Under the pieces are notes generated by a model. That model made no database searches and was not told where the DNA came from. It saw nothing but the letters and a program-made list of their open reading frames with translations. A stretch of 39,774 nucleotides of DNA from Candidatus Nomurabacteria bacterium. Lineage in GTDB: Bacteria; Patescibacteriota; Saccharimonadia; Saccharimonadales; Saccharimonadaceae. The translations under genes and the position numbers were made by a program. This document shows, piece by piece, positions 23,465-35,510 of the stretch. The stretch spans positions 1 to 39,774 of the forward strand of contig JAITGI010000027.1 of NCBI GenBank assembly GCA_031280785.1. Direction: 5' to 3'. The stretch's first letter is position 1; each line of letters opens with the position of its first letter.

Positions 23465-25681
23465 ATGTTTATGAGTAGGGAAAAGATGCTATCTGGTTTG
23501 GGTTGCGGGCTTGGCGTGGTTTTGCTGGGCTTGGTCGGGGTTTTATTTTTCGCGTCGCCGACCGCAACTCGGGCGAGTCAAACTGATACTACCGTGAATA
23601 TCAACACTGTGGTTTCGCTGGGCGTGACCAATTGCACGGTCGGCAGCACCCTGGACATTCCCGTGACGATGCACAGCGCCGGAACCTTTTCCTCGAATTG
23701 CCAGGAATTGAGCGTTGCTACGAATGGCGTGGGCTATCAACTGTCGGCGCAGGCGAATGACAGCGGTTCTTGCACGGGACAGAAACCATGTCTGTATTGG
23801 ACAGGGGCGACTCCGCCGGTGCCGTTGCCGTTTATTCCGTCAACAACTGATCTGCCGTCGGCTCCTGGTATTTTAACCACCAACACCGGTGTTAGCCCCG
23901 CGACTGGCACGTGGGGATTTGCCGTGCCGTCGGGTTATGCGGACAACAGTTATCGCCAGGGAGGCTTTACTTTTCCGGACGTTGCAAATTATACAACATC
24001 TATTTCGCCGCTGACGTCAATTTCGGATATCAACCTTAGCACGGTTTCGGCAAATACTAAATTTGCGCGGCTGCCGCACGATGCGTCGACACTGTTGGCG
24101 GAGGCGGACGGTTTGGCGGCGCCGAATCACACCATCGCGATTTTCTATGGCGCGGCGGTGCCGCAATTGCAAGCCCCCGGGACTTATCAGGCTACCGTGA
24201 CATACACGGCGGTCGGCGTGGATCCTCCGCCACCGCCGCTATGCGCCAGCGGTGCCGAGAATGTCAACCTCTGCCAAGTCGATATCGACGACAACATGGT
24301 GCCGATAGCCTATGACGGCAGCAAGTGGAAAGCGGTTTCGACGACCGAGGCTGGCGGTGGTTGGTATAACTATGACAACAAACAGTGGGCGAACGCCGTG
24401 ACGGTCGTCGACCCGACGAAATATATCGACGGCAGCGGTCCGATCGTCGGCACCGAGATCGACGAGGACGACGTGCTGGGCTACTGGGTTTACGTGCCGC
24501 GCTATGCCTATGAAGTGATGCGCCACAGCGCCATCGACGCGCCGATTGCCACGCCGGAAAACTTTGATATTAAATTTGAAAAAGCCACCGATGTCAAGAA
24601 GGCGCCCGCCGACAGCTGCTCGTCCGGAACGCCAGGCGACGGTGTGCCCGCCAACCACAAAGATTACCGCACGGCGTGCGGGCATTCGCGGGACTACGGC
24701 GCCGCCACCGGCACGACATGGACGACGCATCCGGCGTTCAGTTTTGGCGCGGTTGAATTGAACGGTATTTGGATCGGCAAATTCAACGCTACCGGCACCA
24801 ACACCGCGCCGACCGTCAAGCCCAACCAACACGCCAATATTTATGAAACCGGCGGCCGGCAATATGATCTCGCCAAGTCGATCGGTGTGGAAAATGTCGT
24901 TAATAACGGTGGTGCTGGGACGGCTCTGACTCGCAACCAGCATCACTTGACCAGTTTTGAATCGAGCATGTTGAAAAACCGCGATTACGGCGCCGCCGCG
25001 TATTTGTCGGCGTCAGAATTCGGCGCCGGCGTCGGTAATGTCAAGCCGAACACCGCCTATCCGTCAACCAGCGCCGATGCCGACGGCAGAACTAGTCGCT
25101 TTGGCATCACTGGTTGCGGACCAACTTCCGCCGGATCAAACGGCGTTTACACCGACGGCACCGCACTCAGCGTCGGCACCATTGCCAGTCCGACGGCGTG
25201 CTCGGGCGACACTAGCCGCGCCTATAACGGTGCGGTCGGGCAGTTGGCGTCCACGACTAATAACATTTACGGCATTTACGATCTGTCGGGCGGCGCCAAT
25301 ATCATGACCGTGGCGGCGCGCGGCGGGTTGGCGAATTTCGGCACTATGCCGCCGGCAGCGTATTATGATAATTACCCAACCGCCATTTTCAACACTCCGC
25401 CCGCTGGTTCGGACAGCAGAGTCTGGGCGTATGGCTATGACGTTTGCACATTCCAATATTGTGGCGGTCACAGCCTGCACGAGGTGCTATCCGTCCAGGC
25501 TGTCACCGGCGATCGGCAATCGTGGACGTCAAATTATTCACATTTTGGCGCCTGGTTCGCACGTGGCGGGCATGTCAACGACGGACCGACGGGCGGCGCC
25601 GGCGTGTTCTACTCGTATGAAGGCAACGGCTCCGCCCAGAACGCCAACGGTTATTTCGTGGTATTGTTCAAAAATCAATGA
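23465..25681 (+). CDS. Large exported surface protein with FGE/C-type-lectin-like C-terminal region
   Basis: 738 aa with an N-terminal signal or anchor helix (residues about 8-30), a Cys-containing beta-rich domain (about 35-255; VNINTVVSLGVTNCTVG), a PPPPP linker, then a domain with MVPIAYDGSKWKAV, WYNYDNKQWANAV and GYWVYVPRYAYEVM. The end, NIYGIYDLSGG...WFARGGHVNDG...GVFYSYEGNG, resembles the formylglycine-generating-enzyme-like C-type-lectin fold used as display domain in phage and surface proteins. Start: ATG 23438 overlaps TATAAT (23434-23439), whereas ATG 23465 has TGGAGGC upstream. Likely an adhesin. It overlaps convergent rarA by 7 bp. Confidence 0.75.
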   Translation: MFMSREKMLSGLGCGLGVVLLGLVGVLFFASPTATRASQTDTTVNINTVVSLGVTNCTVGSTLDIPVTMHSAGTFSSNCQELSVATNGVGYQLSAQANDSGSCTGQKPCLYWTGATPPVPLPFIPSTTDLPSAPGILTTNTGVSPATGTWGFAVPSGYADNSYRQGGFTFPDVANYTTSISPLTSISDINLSTVSANTKFARLPHDASTLLAEADGLAAPNHTIAIFYGAAVPQLQAPGTYQATVTYTAVGVDPPPPPLCASGAENVNLCQVDIDDNMVPIAYDGSKWKAVSTTEAGGGWYNYDNKQWANAVTVVDPTKYIDGSGPIVGTEIDEDDVLGYWVYVPRYAYEVMRHSAIDAPIATPENFDIKFEKATDVKKAPADSCSSGTPGDGVPANHKDYRTACGHSRDYGAATGTTWTTHPAFSFGAVELNGIWIGKFNATGTNTAPTVKPNQHANIYETGGRQYDLAKSIGVENVVNNGGAGTALTRNQHHLTSFESSMLKNRDYGAAAYLSASEFGAGVGNVKPNTAYPSTSADADGRTSRFGITGCGPTSAGSNGVYTDGTALSVGTIASPTACSGDTSRAYNGAVGQLASTTNNIYGIYDLSGGANIMTVAARGGLANFGTMPPAAYYDNYPTAIFNTPPAGSDSRVWAYGYDVCTFQYCGGHSLHEVLSVQAVTGDRQSWTSNYSHFGAWFARGGHVNDGPTGGAGVFYSYEGNGSAQNANGYFVVLFKNQ

Positions 25682-26853
25682 TTTCGGTCCAGGAATTTCA
25701 GCGCGTCGTCGGGCAGGTAAGGTTTCTGATGTTTGAACCCCGCCACCCACTGTTGCCCCTCGCCGAAACCGAGATCGCGCATCAGTTTGGTCGGCGCGTT
25801 GCGGACGTGCAGCGGCACCGGGGAATCGGGGAACTGGCTGGCGAGTTTGGTCGAATCAAACCACAAGTCGGTGGACTCGCGCGATTTCTTGCCGCGGGCA
25901 AGCGCCACCACGACGTGCGCCAAAATCAGTCCGCTTTCCGGCATACCGATTCGCTCCACCGCCTGAAAAGCGTTCAACGCCAGTCCCAGCGCGCCGTTGC
26001 CCGCCAGCCCGATGTCTTCGCTGGCGAAAATCACCATTCGCCGCGCGATAAACTTGGGGTCTTCGCCGGCCGCCACCATTCGCGCCAGATAATACAGCGC
26101 GGCGCGTTCGTCGCCCCCGCGCATTGACTTGATGAAAGCGCTGATGACGTCGTAGTGCATATCGCCTTTTTTGTCGTAGCCGGGCAGTTTTTTGCCGGCG
26201 GCGGCTTCGATTTTGGCTTTGGTGACTTTGCCGCCGAGACCCAGCGCCACCTCCAGCGTGCCGAGCGCCACCCGCGCGTCGCCGGCGCTGATTTCGGCTA
26301 GGAAGTCGATGGTTGCGGGGTCGATTTTTTTGCTGGTTTTTAATTTCGCGACGCCGCGCTCAATAATCTTCACGATATCATCGCGGCTGAGGCGCTCCAG
26401 CACCACCACGCGCGTGCGCGAAATCAGCGGCGTGATGACTTCAAAGCTGGGATTTTCGGTGGTGGCGCCGATGAGAGTGATCAGCCCGCTCTCGACGTGC
26501 GGCAAAAAAGCGTCCTGTTGAGCCTTGTTGAAACGGTGAATTTCGTCCACGAACAAAATCGTCCTGAGCCCCAGATTCCAATTTTGACGAGCGTGCTCGA
26601 CGATGCGTTCGATGTCTTTTTTACCACTGGTAACAGCGGACAGCTCGACAAAATCCGCCTCCATTTCGCGCGCCATAATCCGCGCCAAAGTCGTTTTGCC
26701 CGTGCCCGGCGGCCCCCAAAAAATCATCGACACCGGCTCGCCTTTTTTCACAATATTTTTCAACATCGGCAAAACTTTAGCTTGCCCGACCACCTCATCC
26801 AGAGTCTGCGGGCGCATTCGCTCGGCCAGCGGGATTTTTCGTTCACTTTTCAT
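25675..26853 (-). CDS. rarA: Replication-associated recombination protein A (RarA/MgsA)
   Basis: 392-aa AAA+ clamp-loader-like ATPase acting at stalled replication forks. PLAERMRPQTLDEVVGQ at the N-terminus, Walker A GPPGTGKT (47-54), Walker B DEIHRF (103-108), sensor GATTENPSF (129-137), and the C-terminal tetramerisation part (SEDIGLAGNGAL; YLPDDALKF at the end). TATAAT (minus strand, 26860-26865) with TGg before it ends 6 nt from the ATG, so leaderless. The 3' end overlaps the end of the surface protein gene. Confidence 0.95.
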   Translation of the reverse strand: MKSERKIPLAERMRPQTLDEVVGQAKVLPMLKNIVKKGEPVSMIFWGPPGTGKTTLARIMAREMEADFVELSAVTSGKKDIERIVEHARQNWNLGLRTILFVDEIHRFNKAQQDAFLPHVESGLITLIGATTENPSFEVITPLISRTRVVVLERLSRDDIVKIIERGVAKLKTSKKIDPATIDFLAEISAGDARVALGTLEVALGLGGKVTKAKIEAAAGKKLPGYDKKGDMHYDVISAFIKSMRGGDERAALYYLARMVAAGEDPKFIARRMVIFASEDIGLAGNGALGLALNAFQAVERIGMPESGLILAHVVVALARGKKSRESTDLWFDSTKLASQFPDSPVPLHVRNAPTKLMRDLGFGEGQQWVAGFKHQKPYLPDDALKFLDRNH

Positions 26854-26956
26854 AACAATATTATACCATATAGTTAAAACCTACTCCGTAAAAGGTGACC
26901 AGCGTATTTTGCCAAGCGACGGCTCGTATGAGTATATAAATAATCGTTATATGATC

Positions 26957-26985
26957 TTGAAATCACCAACCAAAATTGCTACACT
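26957..26985 (+). promoter_or_regulatory. Promoter of the ATP synthase operon
   Basis: TTGAAA (26957-26962), 17-nt spacer, extended -10 TGcTACACT (ending 26985), 10 nt before ATG 26996. Confidence 0.7.
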
Positions 26986-26995
26986 GGAATGGACC

Positions 26996-27247
26996 ATGGA
27001 AGACAAAATCAAAAGCCCGTCCAGGGGCGCCGGCGCTGATAGTAGTCGCTTGGTGATATCGACGCTGGTGACGACGAATTTGTTGATTTTTATTCCGGTT
27101 CTGGGTTCGTTGGGGCTGGGTGCGGCGTTGGGTTGGTGGCTCGGGGTCGTCAATACGGGAATGCTGGTCGGCGTTGGCGTCGGCATAGTCATCGCCGCCA
27201 TTCTGGTCGCCAGGCAGATCCACGCTATCCGAAAGGGCAGAAAATGA
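26996..27247 (+). CDS. atpI: AtpI/Gene 1-like small membrane protein
   Basis: 83-aa protein with two hydrophobic helices (about residues 20-42 and 50-73) and a basic tail (RQIHAIRKGRK), in the classic position of AtpI before atpB; AtpI assists c-ring assembly. Start ATG 26996 follows the operon -10 by 10 nt. The stop overlaps the atpB start (ATGA). Assignment rests on topology and position, as AtpI sequences diverge. Confidence 0.7.
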   Translation: MEDKIKSPSRGAGADSSRLVISTLVTTNLLIFIPVLGSLGLGAALGWWLGVVNTGMLVGVGVGIVIAAILVARQIHAIRKGRK

Positions 27248-28125
27248 CCGGTGGTTTCCTGGCGGAGGCGATGCATATCAGCATCAAAGCTGAGCCGATT
27301 TTGGAGTTCGCCGGCGTCAAAATCACCAACTCGATGTTGATGAGCGTCGCCGGATTTTTGCTAGTCATCGTATGGCTGAGTTTTATCGCGCATAAAAGCC
27401 GCCAGCCGGAAAGCGCCAAAAAAGGTTTCTTTACCCGCCTGGGAATTTGGTGTTTTACGGGGCTGTATAATACGGTGCGCGAAATTATTCCGAATCCGAA
27501 AATTTGCCGTATCGTGGCGCCGTTCGCGATTTCGCTGTTTTTCTATATCGCGCTGCAATATTACGTGGGGATTTTGCCGTTTGTGGGCGAGGCGATTACC
27601 TGGAACGGCACGCCGCTGCTGCGCGGTCCGAACGCCGATCTGAATATGACGTTTGGACTGGCAATTCTGACGATTATCGTGATCCAAATCATGGCGACGA
27701 TCAAGCACGGTTTTCGCGGAAATGTCGGACGTTATTTGCGCAATCCACTGCGTGATCCGATGGGATTTTTCGAAGGATTGCTCGAATTGATCGCCGAATT
27801 TTCGCGTTTGGTGGCGCTCAGCATGCGCCTGTTCGGCAACGTTTTTGCCGGCGAAGTTCTGCTGATGATTGTGACTTGGCTGACTTCGTTCGCCAGCCCG
27901 CTGCTCCTGCCTTTCCTCTATATTTTCGAGATGTTCGTCGGCGGCATCCAGGCTTATGTCTTTTTCTCTCTGACCGTAGTTTTTGCCGGTCTGGCCGTGT
28001 CCGATCACGGCGCTGAGTCCAGTCATCACAAGGGTTTAACGCGCAAGGAATTGCTCAGTGATGAGAATATAAAATTAAGTAAAGGTCAACGAGTCCCCGC
28101 GACTTCCGCGACCGGACAGGAGTAA
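27244..28125 (+). CDS. atpB: ATP synthase F0 subunit a
   Basis: 293-aa membrane subunit forming the proton half-channels. The essential arginine is in LVALSMRLFGNVFAGEVLL; the earlier GFRGNVGRYLRNPLRDPMGFFEG loop and the last helix pair (FEMFVGGIQAYVFFSLTVV) are present. Begins at the ATGA overlap with the preceding gene; an upstream reading-frame extension to 27133 is not needed. The charged tail after residue 260 is longer than usual. Confidence 0.95.
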   Translation: MTGGFLAEAMHISIKAEPILEFAGVKITNSMLMSVAGFLLVIVWLSFIAHKSRQPESAKKGFFTRLGIWCFTGLYNTVREIIPNPKICRIVAPFAISLFFYIALQYYVGILPFVGEAITWNGTPLLRGPNADLNMTFGLAILTIIVIQIMATIKHGFRGNVGRYLRNPLRDPMGFFEGLLELIAEFSRLVALSMRLFGNVFAGEVLLMIVTWLTSFASPLLLPFLYIFEMFVGGIQAYVFFSLTVVFAGLAVSDHGAESSHHKGLTRKELLSDENIKLSKGQRVPATSATGQE

Positions 28126-28127
28126 AA

Positions 28128-28346
28128 ATGGAACTGCTAAGTTTTGGTTTGACTTATGCGATTTCGGCGGCGGGCGCAGCGATGGCGGTAGGCATGATTG
28201 GGCACGCGGCGCTGACCGCGGCGGGGCGCAACCCGGAGAAAATCAACGATTATCGGACACTTATGGTGTTGGCGATTGCCTTTGCGGACGCCCTGGCAAT
28301 CATCGGTTTGGTGGCGGCAATCGTCGGTAATTCGATGGTCGGCTAG
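28128..28346 (+). CDS. atpE: ATP synthase F0 subunit c
   Basis: 72-aa two-helix proteolipid of the rotor ring. The loop carries GRNPEK, and helix 2 has the ion-binding carboxylate D54 in AIAFADALAIIG. An Asp rather than Glu, and no obvious Na+-coordinating Gln/Ser set, point to proton coupling; this is inferred. AGGAG precedes the ATG. Confidence 0.95.
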   Translation: MELLSFGLTYAISAAGAAMAVGMIGHAALTAAGRNPEKINDYRTLMVLAIAFADALAIIGLVAAIVGNSMVG

Positions 28347-28355
28347 GAGCCCCAA

Positions 28356-28901
28356 ATGTTGGGATTTTTGAGGCAATTTGCCACGGCGACCGAAACCGCC
28401 ACGGACGGTGACATTTTTGGCAGCCTGGGCATCGATTGGCAAATGCTGATTTTACAGATGATAGCCTTTATGATTTTGGTTTTCATTTTGGGTAAGTTTA
28501 TTTATCCGCAAATTGCGGCAATGCTGGATCGACGTGAAAAATTGATCGCCGACAGCGTTTTGGCGGCGCGCGAAGCCGAGGAAAAAGCCGCGGCGAGCGA
28601 AGCGGAAACGGCAAAGATGCTCCGCGAAGCCAGGGCGGAAGCCGGCGAAATTGTCGCCACCGCCAGGAAGGAATCGGCTGACATTATCGCCGACGCCGAA
28701 GCTAACGCCGGCAAAAAAGCCGCCTCCATCGTGGCGGGCGCTCGGGCGGAAATCGAGCGCGATGTCCAGGGCGCGCGCCAAGCTCTGCGCGACGAAGTCG
28801 TCGAGTTGGTGGCGCTGGCGACCGAGAAAGTCGTCGGCGATAAAATCAACCACCGCGACGCCAAAATCATCGTCGATACGCTAAAACGGGAGAATAAATA
28901 A
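28356..28901 (+). CDS. atpF: ATP synthase F0 subunit b
   Basis: 181-aa peripheral stalk subunit: one membrane helix (about residues 31-50, LILQMIAFMILVFILGKFIYP) then a long Ala/Glu-rich helix (70-165) that dimerises. An N-terminal 30-residue hydrophilic extension precedes the helix. TAGGAG lies 9 nt upstream of the ATG. The stop overlaps the atpH start by 1 nt. Confidence 0.93.
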   Translation: MLGFLRQFATATETATDGDIFGSLGIDWQMLILQMIAFMILVFILGKFIYPQIAAMLDRREKLIADSVLAAREAEEKAAASEAETAKMLREARAEAGEIVATARKESADIIADAEANAGKKAASIVAGARAEIERDVQGARQALRDEVVELVALATEKVVGDKINHRDAKIIVDTLKRENK

Positions 28902-29293
28902 TGCCCGCCAAAGTCAGTCGCCGCCGCGAGGTCGCCGTCATCGTGGACCTGTTGGAGCGCGGCAAAAGCGCCAAGCAAATCGCCGTCGCTCTGGCGACGT
29001 ATCTGCGCGAAAAGCGCCAGACGCGTCTGGCGGAACTGTATCTGCGCGATATTCGGGCGGAAATCCAGCGGCGGTTTGGCTTGGTGTCGGCAGAGGTGAC
29101 TTCGGCGAGCAAGCTCAGCGACGAGCTGGAGCGCGAGATTAAAACTTTTATCAAAAACCAGACGGACGCGCAAAAAGTTGAAATTATCAAAACTGTCGAT
29201 CCTGATCTGATCGGTGGTGTTGTAATTTCAACAACAGATGCTGAAATGGACGCATCGGTGCGCACTAAATTACAGAAATTAAGGAGTATATAA
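28901..29293 (+). CDS. atpH: ATP synthase F1 subunit delta (short form)
   Basis: 130 aa, shorter than the usual 170-180. The N-terminal helical domain that binds alpha is reduced; the C-terminal part, including the conserved [11 protein letters not shown] strand, is present. The stalk contact may therefore be simplified. Identity is set by position between atpF and atpA and by the C-terminal motif. Start overlaps the atpF stop. Confidence 0.88.
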   Translation: MPAKVSRRREVAVIVDLLERGKSAKQIAVALATYLREKRQTRLAELYLRDIRAEIQRRFGLVSAEVTSASKLSDELEREIKTFIKNQTDAQKVEIIKTVDPDLIGGVVISTTDAEMDASVRTKLQKLRSI

Positions 29294-29294
29294 T

Positions 29295-30818
29295 ATGGCA
29301 AATATTTCAGTCAAAGAGTTGAGCGCGGAGCTGCGCCAGGCGATTTCCCAGCTCGAAACCAGCGAGGGCTTGACGCGCGCCGGTATTGTGACGCGTGTGG
29401 GCGACGGCGTGGCGTGGATTTATGGGCTGTCTGGCGCTGGCTACAACGAGGTTCTGAAAATCGAAACCACCAGTGGTGGCACGGCGGAGGCGTTCGCGCT
29501 GAACCTGATGGAGGACGAAATCGGCGCGGTGCTGCTGGGCAGCGAAAACGAAGTCGCCGCCGGCGCCAAAGTTACGCTGTCCGGCGAGGTAGTCAAAGTC
29601 CCGGTCGGCGAGGAATTATTGGGGCGCGTGGTCGATCCATTGGGGCGACCATTGGATGGTTTGGGCGAGATCAAAGCCAAAAATCGCGGCTTGGTCGAGC
29701 AGCCGGCGCCTGGCGTGATGGCGCGCCAGTCGGTCAGCGAGCCGCTGATGACCGGCGTGGTGGCGATCGACACGATGGTGCCGATCGGTCGCGGTCAGCG
29801 CGAACTTATCATCGGTGACCGCCAGACCGGCAAAACCGCTATCACCATCGACACGATGATCAACCAAGCCCGCCAAAAAACCGGCGTCAAAAATATTTAC
29901 GTAGCGATCGGTCAGAAACGCAGCAAAATCGCGCGGCTGGTCGAAAAGCTGAAAAGCGAGGGCGTGATGGAGCAGACGATTATCGTTGCCACCAGTCCGG
30001 CCGATCCGGCGCCGCTGCTGTATCTTGCGCCCTATGCTGGCGCGGCGATGGGTGAATATTTCCGTGACAACTCCGGTCACGCGCTGATTATTTACGACGA
30101 TTTGTCCAAGCACGCCAACGCTTATCGCCAAATGTCGCTGTTGCTGCGTCGTCCGCCCGGCCGCGAGGCTTACCCTGGCGACGTGTTTTATCTGCACTCG
30201 CGCCTGTTGGAGCGTGCCGCTAAACTCAGCGACGAATTGGGCGGCGGCTCGCTGACGGCGCTGCCGATTATTGAAACTCAGGCCGGCGACATCAGCGCGT
30301 ATATTCCGACCAACGTGATTTCCATCACCGACGGGCAGATTTTTCTGGAAACTGATTTGTTTTATCAGGGTATTCGGCCGGCAATTAGCGTCGGTCTGAG
30401 CGTGTCGCGCGTCGGCGGCGCGGCGCAGACCAAGGCCGTCAAATCGGTCAGCGGTGGCATGAAACTTGCCTTGGCGCAGTTTCGCGAACTCGCCAGTTTC
30501 GCCCAGTTCGGCTCTGACTTGGACGAGGAAACGAAATCAACGATTGAACGCGGCCAACGCCTAACCGAGATGCTGAAACAGCCGCAATATCAGCCGTATA
30601 GCGTCTGGCAGCAAGTCGTCAGCGTTTTGGCTTTGACAGAGGGCGCGTTTGACAAAGTGCCGGTCGCGAAAATCAACGACGCCAAAGCCGCGCTGCTCGC
30701 CGCGCTAAAAGACAAGCCGGAAATCCGCACCATCGACACCGGCAACAAGCCCGACGACAAACTGCTCGAGCTCATCAAAAAATCCGCCGCGAGCGTCGCG
30801 AAAGGATTCGAGGTTTAG
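29295..30818 (+). CDS. atpA: ATP synthase F1 subunit alpha
   Basis: 507 aa, normal length. Walker A GDRQTGKT (174-181), the [16 protein letters not shown] segment with the arginine finger, and [28 protein letters not shown] are all intact. TAAGGAG precedes the ATG. Non-catalytic nucleotide-binding subunit of the hexamer. Confidence 0.97.
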   Translation: MANISVKELSAELRQAISQLETSEGLTRAGIVTRVGDGVAWIYGLSGAGYNEVLKIETTSGGTAEAFALNLMEDEIGAVLLGSENEVAAGAKVTLSGEVVKVPVGEELLGRVVDPLGRPLDGLGEIKAKNRGLVEQPAPGVMARQSVSEPLMTGVVAIDTMVPIGRGQRELIIGDRQTGKTAITIDTMINQARQKTGVKNIYVAIGQKRSKIARLVEKLKSEGVMEQTIIVATSPADPAPLLYLAPYAGAAMGEYFRDNSGHALIIYDDLSKHANAYRQMSLLLRRPPGREAYPGDVFYLHSRLLERAAKLSDELGGGSLTALPIIETQAGDISAYIPTNVISITDGQIFLETDLFYQGIRPAISVGLSVSRVGGAAQTKAVKSVSGGMKLALAQFRELASFAQFGSDLDEETKSTIERGQRLTEMLKQPQYQPYSVWQQVVSVLALTEGAFDKVPVAKINDAKAALLAALKDKPEIRTIDTGNKPDDKLLELIKKSAASVAKGFEV

Positions 30819-30821
30819 AAT

Positions 30822-31691
30822 ATGCCCTCTGTCTCGCAGCTAAAAGGCAGGATCCGCTCGGTCAACTCGACCAAGCAAATCACCGGTGCGATGGAGCTGG
30901 TCAGCGCCAGCAAAATGCGCCGCGCGGCCGATGCCAGTTTGGCGACGCATGAATACCACGCGCATGCGACCGAGCTGATCGAGCGTTTGATGGCGGACGG
31001 CATCGCCGATGGTCACCCGCTGTTTGTGCATCGACCGATGCGCAGCCGCCTGCTCGTCGTCATCACCAGCGACACCGGTTTGGCGGGAGCCTATAATTCC
31101 AACGTTTTGAAACGTTATGTGGCGTCGCTGAAAATGGACAAGGAGCGCGGCGTGCGAACTTTGACCATCGCGGTCGGGCGCAAAATCGCCAATTTCGCGG
31201 CGCGGCTGGACGAAGCCGAGGTCATCGGCGTTTACAAGGGTATTTCCGGCGCCCTGACGCCCAGCGATTATCGTGCCATCGTCGACACCGCCGTGGAAAA
31301 ATACGCCCGCGCCGAAATCGACGCCGTGGATATCATTTATACCAAATATTGTTCCAGCCTGTCCCAGGAAGCGCGGCTGTGGCACCTGCTACCGGCCGGT
31401 CATACGCCGGGCAAGGAAGACGATTTCGACGCGCGCTCAGCGATCTTCGAGCCGTCGCGCGCCGAAGTTTTTAACGTGGTCGTCGAGCGAATTATCGAAA
31501 TCCAGGTCGTTCAGGCGATCCTGGACAGCGTGGCGAGCGAACATTCCATGCGCATGATGGCGATGAAAAACGCCACCGACAACGCCACTGAATTGTCGGA
31601 CGACCTGACGCTGGAAATGAACAAAGCCCGCCAAGCCGCCATCACCCAGGAAATCAGCGAAATATCAAACGGCGCGGAGGCGGTGAAATGA
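30822..31691 (+). CDS. atpG: ATP synthase F1 subunit gamma
   Basis: 289-aa central rotor shaft. The N-terminal LKGRIRSVNSTKQITGAMELVSASKMRRA and C-terminal EHSMRMMAMKNATDNA coiled-coil halves, typical of the family, are present. Three nt separate it from atpA. Confidence 0.96.
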   Translation: MPSVSQLKGRIRSVNSTKQITGAMELVSASKMRRAADASLATHEYHAHATELIERLMADGIADGHPLFVHRPMRSRLLVVITSDTGLAGAYNSNVLKRYVASLKMDKERGVRTLTIAVGRKIANFAARLDEAEVIGVYKGISGALTPSDYRAIVDTAVEKYARAEIDAVDIIYTKYCSSLSQEARLWHLLPAGHTPGKEDDFDARSAIFEPSRAEVFNVVVERIIEIQVVQAILDSVASEHSMRMMAMKNATDNATELSDDLTLEMNKARQAAITQEISEISNGAEAVK

Positions 31692-31695
31692 ATAA

Positions 31696-33512
<1,817 letters not shown>

Positions 33513-33550
33513 TATGTAGAACGCCAATTTCGGATATTATTATGTGCCTA

Positions 33551-33745
33551 TTGACTTATTTACGAATCTTTGATATAATGGTTGTATAGGGTATGAAGAT
33601 ATCCTATGCAGCGGATAAGTAGTCTGTGTTGCGGGGTGATTTTCGCTCCGTATATACGGAGCTTTCTATGAAATAGAAAGCTTAACTCTTTCCCGAGAAC
33701 CTTACCAGAGTGTTGCTGGCGGAACCGGCAGAAAGGAAAATAAAA
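33551..33745 (+). promoter_or_regulatory. Promoter plus 160-nt structured leader F
   Basis: TTGACT (33551-33556), 17 nt, TGaTATAAT (ending 33579). Hairpin 1 at the predicted 5' end: ATAGGGTAT (33586-33594) / ATATCCTAT (33599-33607). Hairpin 2: perfect 18-nt palindrome GCTCCGTATATACGGAGC, ending at 33662. Hairpin 3: AGCTTTCTAT / ATAGAAAGCT around GAA, reusing the AGC end of hairpin 2, so the two compete. A later stem-loop GCTGG/CCGGC comes before GAAAGG. Same arrangement as leaders A, B, C and G. Confidence 0.65.
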
Positions 33746-35432
<1,687 letters not shown>

Positions 35433-35460
35433 AAAAAGCACATTACACAATAAAAACGCT

Positions 35461-35485
35461 ATTTACAAGGACGGACCTTGTAAAT
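35461..35485. repeat. Dispersed palindromic element, copy 2
   Basis: 10-bp stem ATTTACAAGG (35461-35470) / CCTTGTAAAT (35476-35485), loop ACGGA. Its reverse complement shares 19 identical nt with 1534-1552, including the loop. It lies between the convergent 3' ends of obgE and exonuclease I. A second short dyad, ATTTAC/GTAAAT, follows. Confidence 0.6.
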
Positions 35486-35510
35486 TATTATTTACATTGT
35501 CGTAAATGAG

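Noticed and set aside
23465-25681. Diversity-generating retroelement variable gene
   Set aside because: Only the C-terminal fold is suggestive; no reverse transcriptase or template repeat occurs in the window.
29284-29293. TATAAT directly before atpA
   Set aside because: Overlaps the atpA ribosome-binding region inside the operon and abuts the ATG; more likely AT-rich spacing than a promoter.
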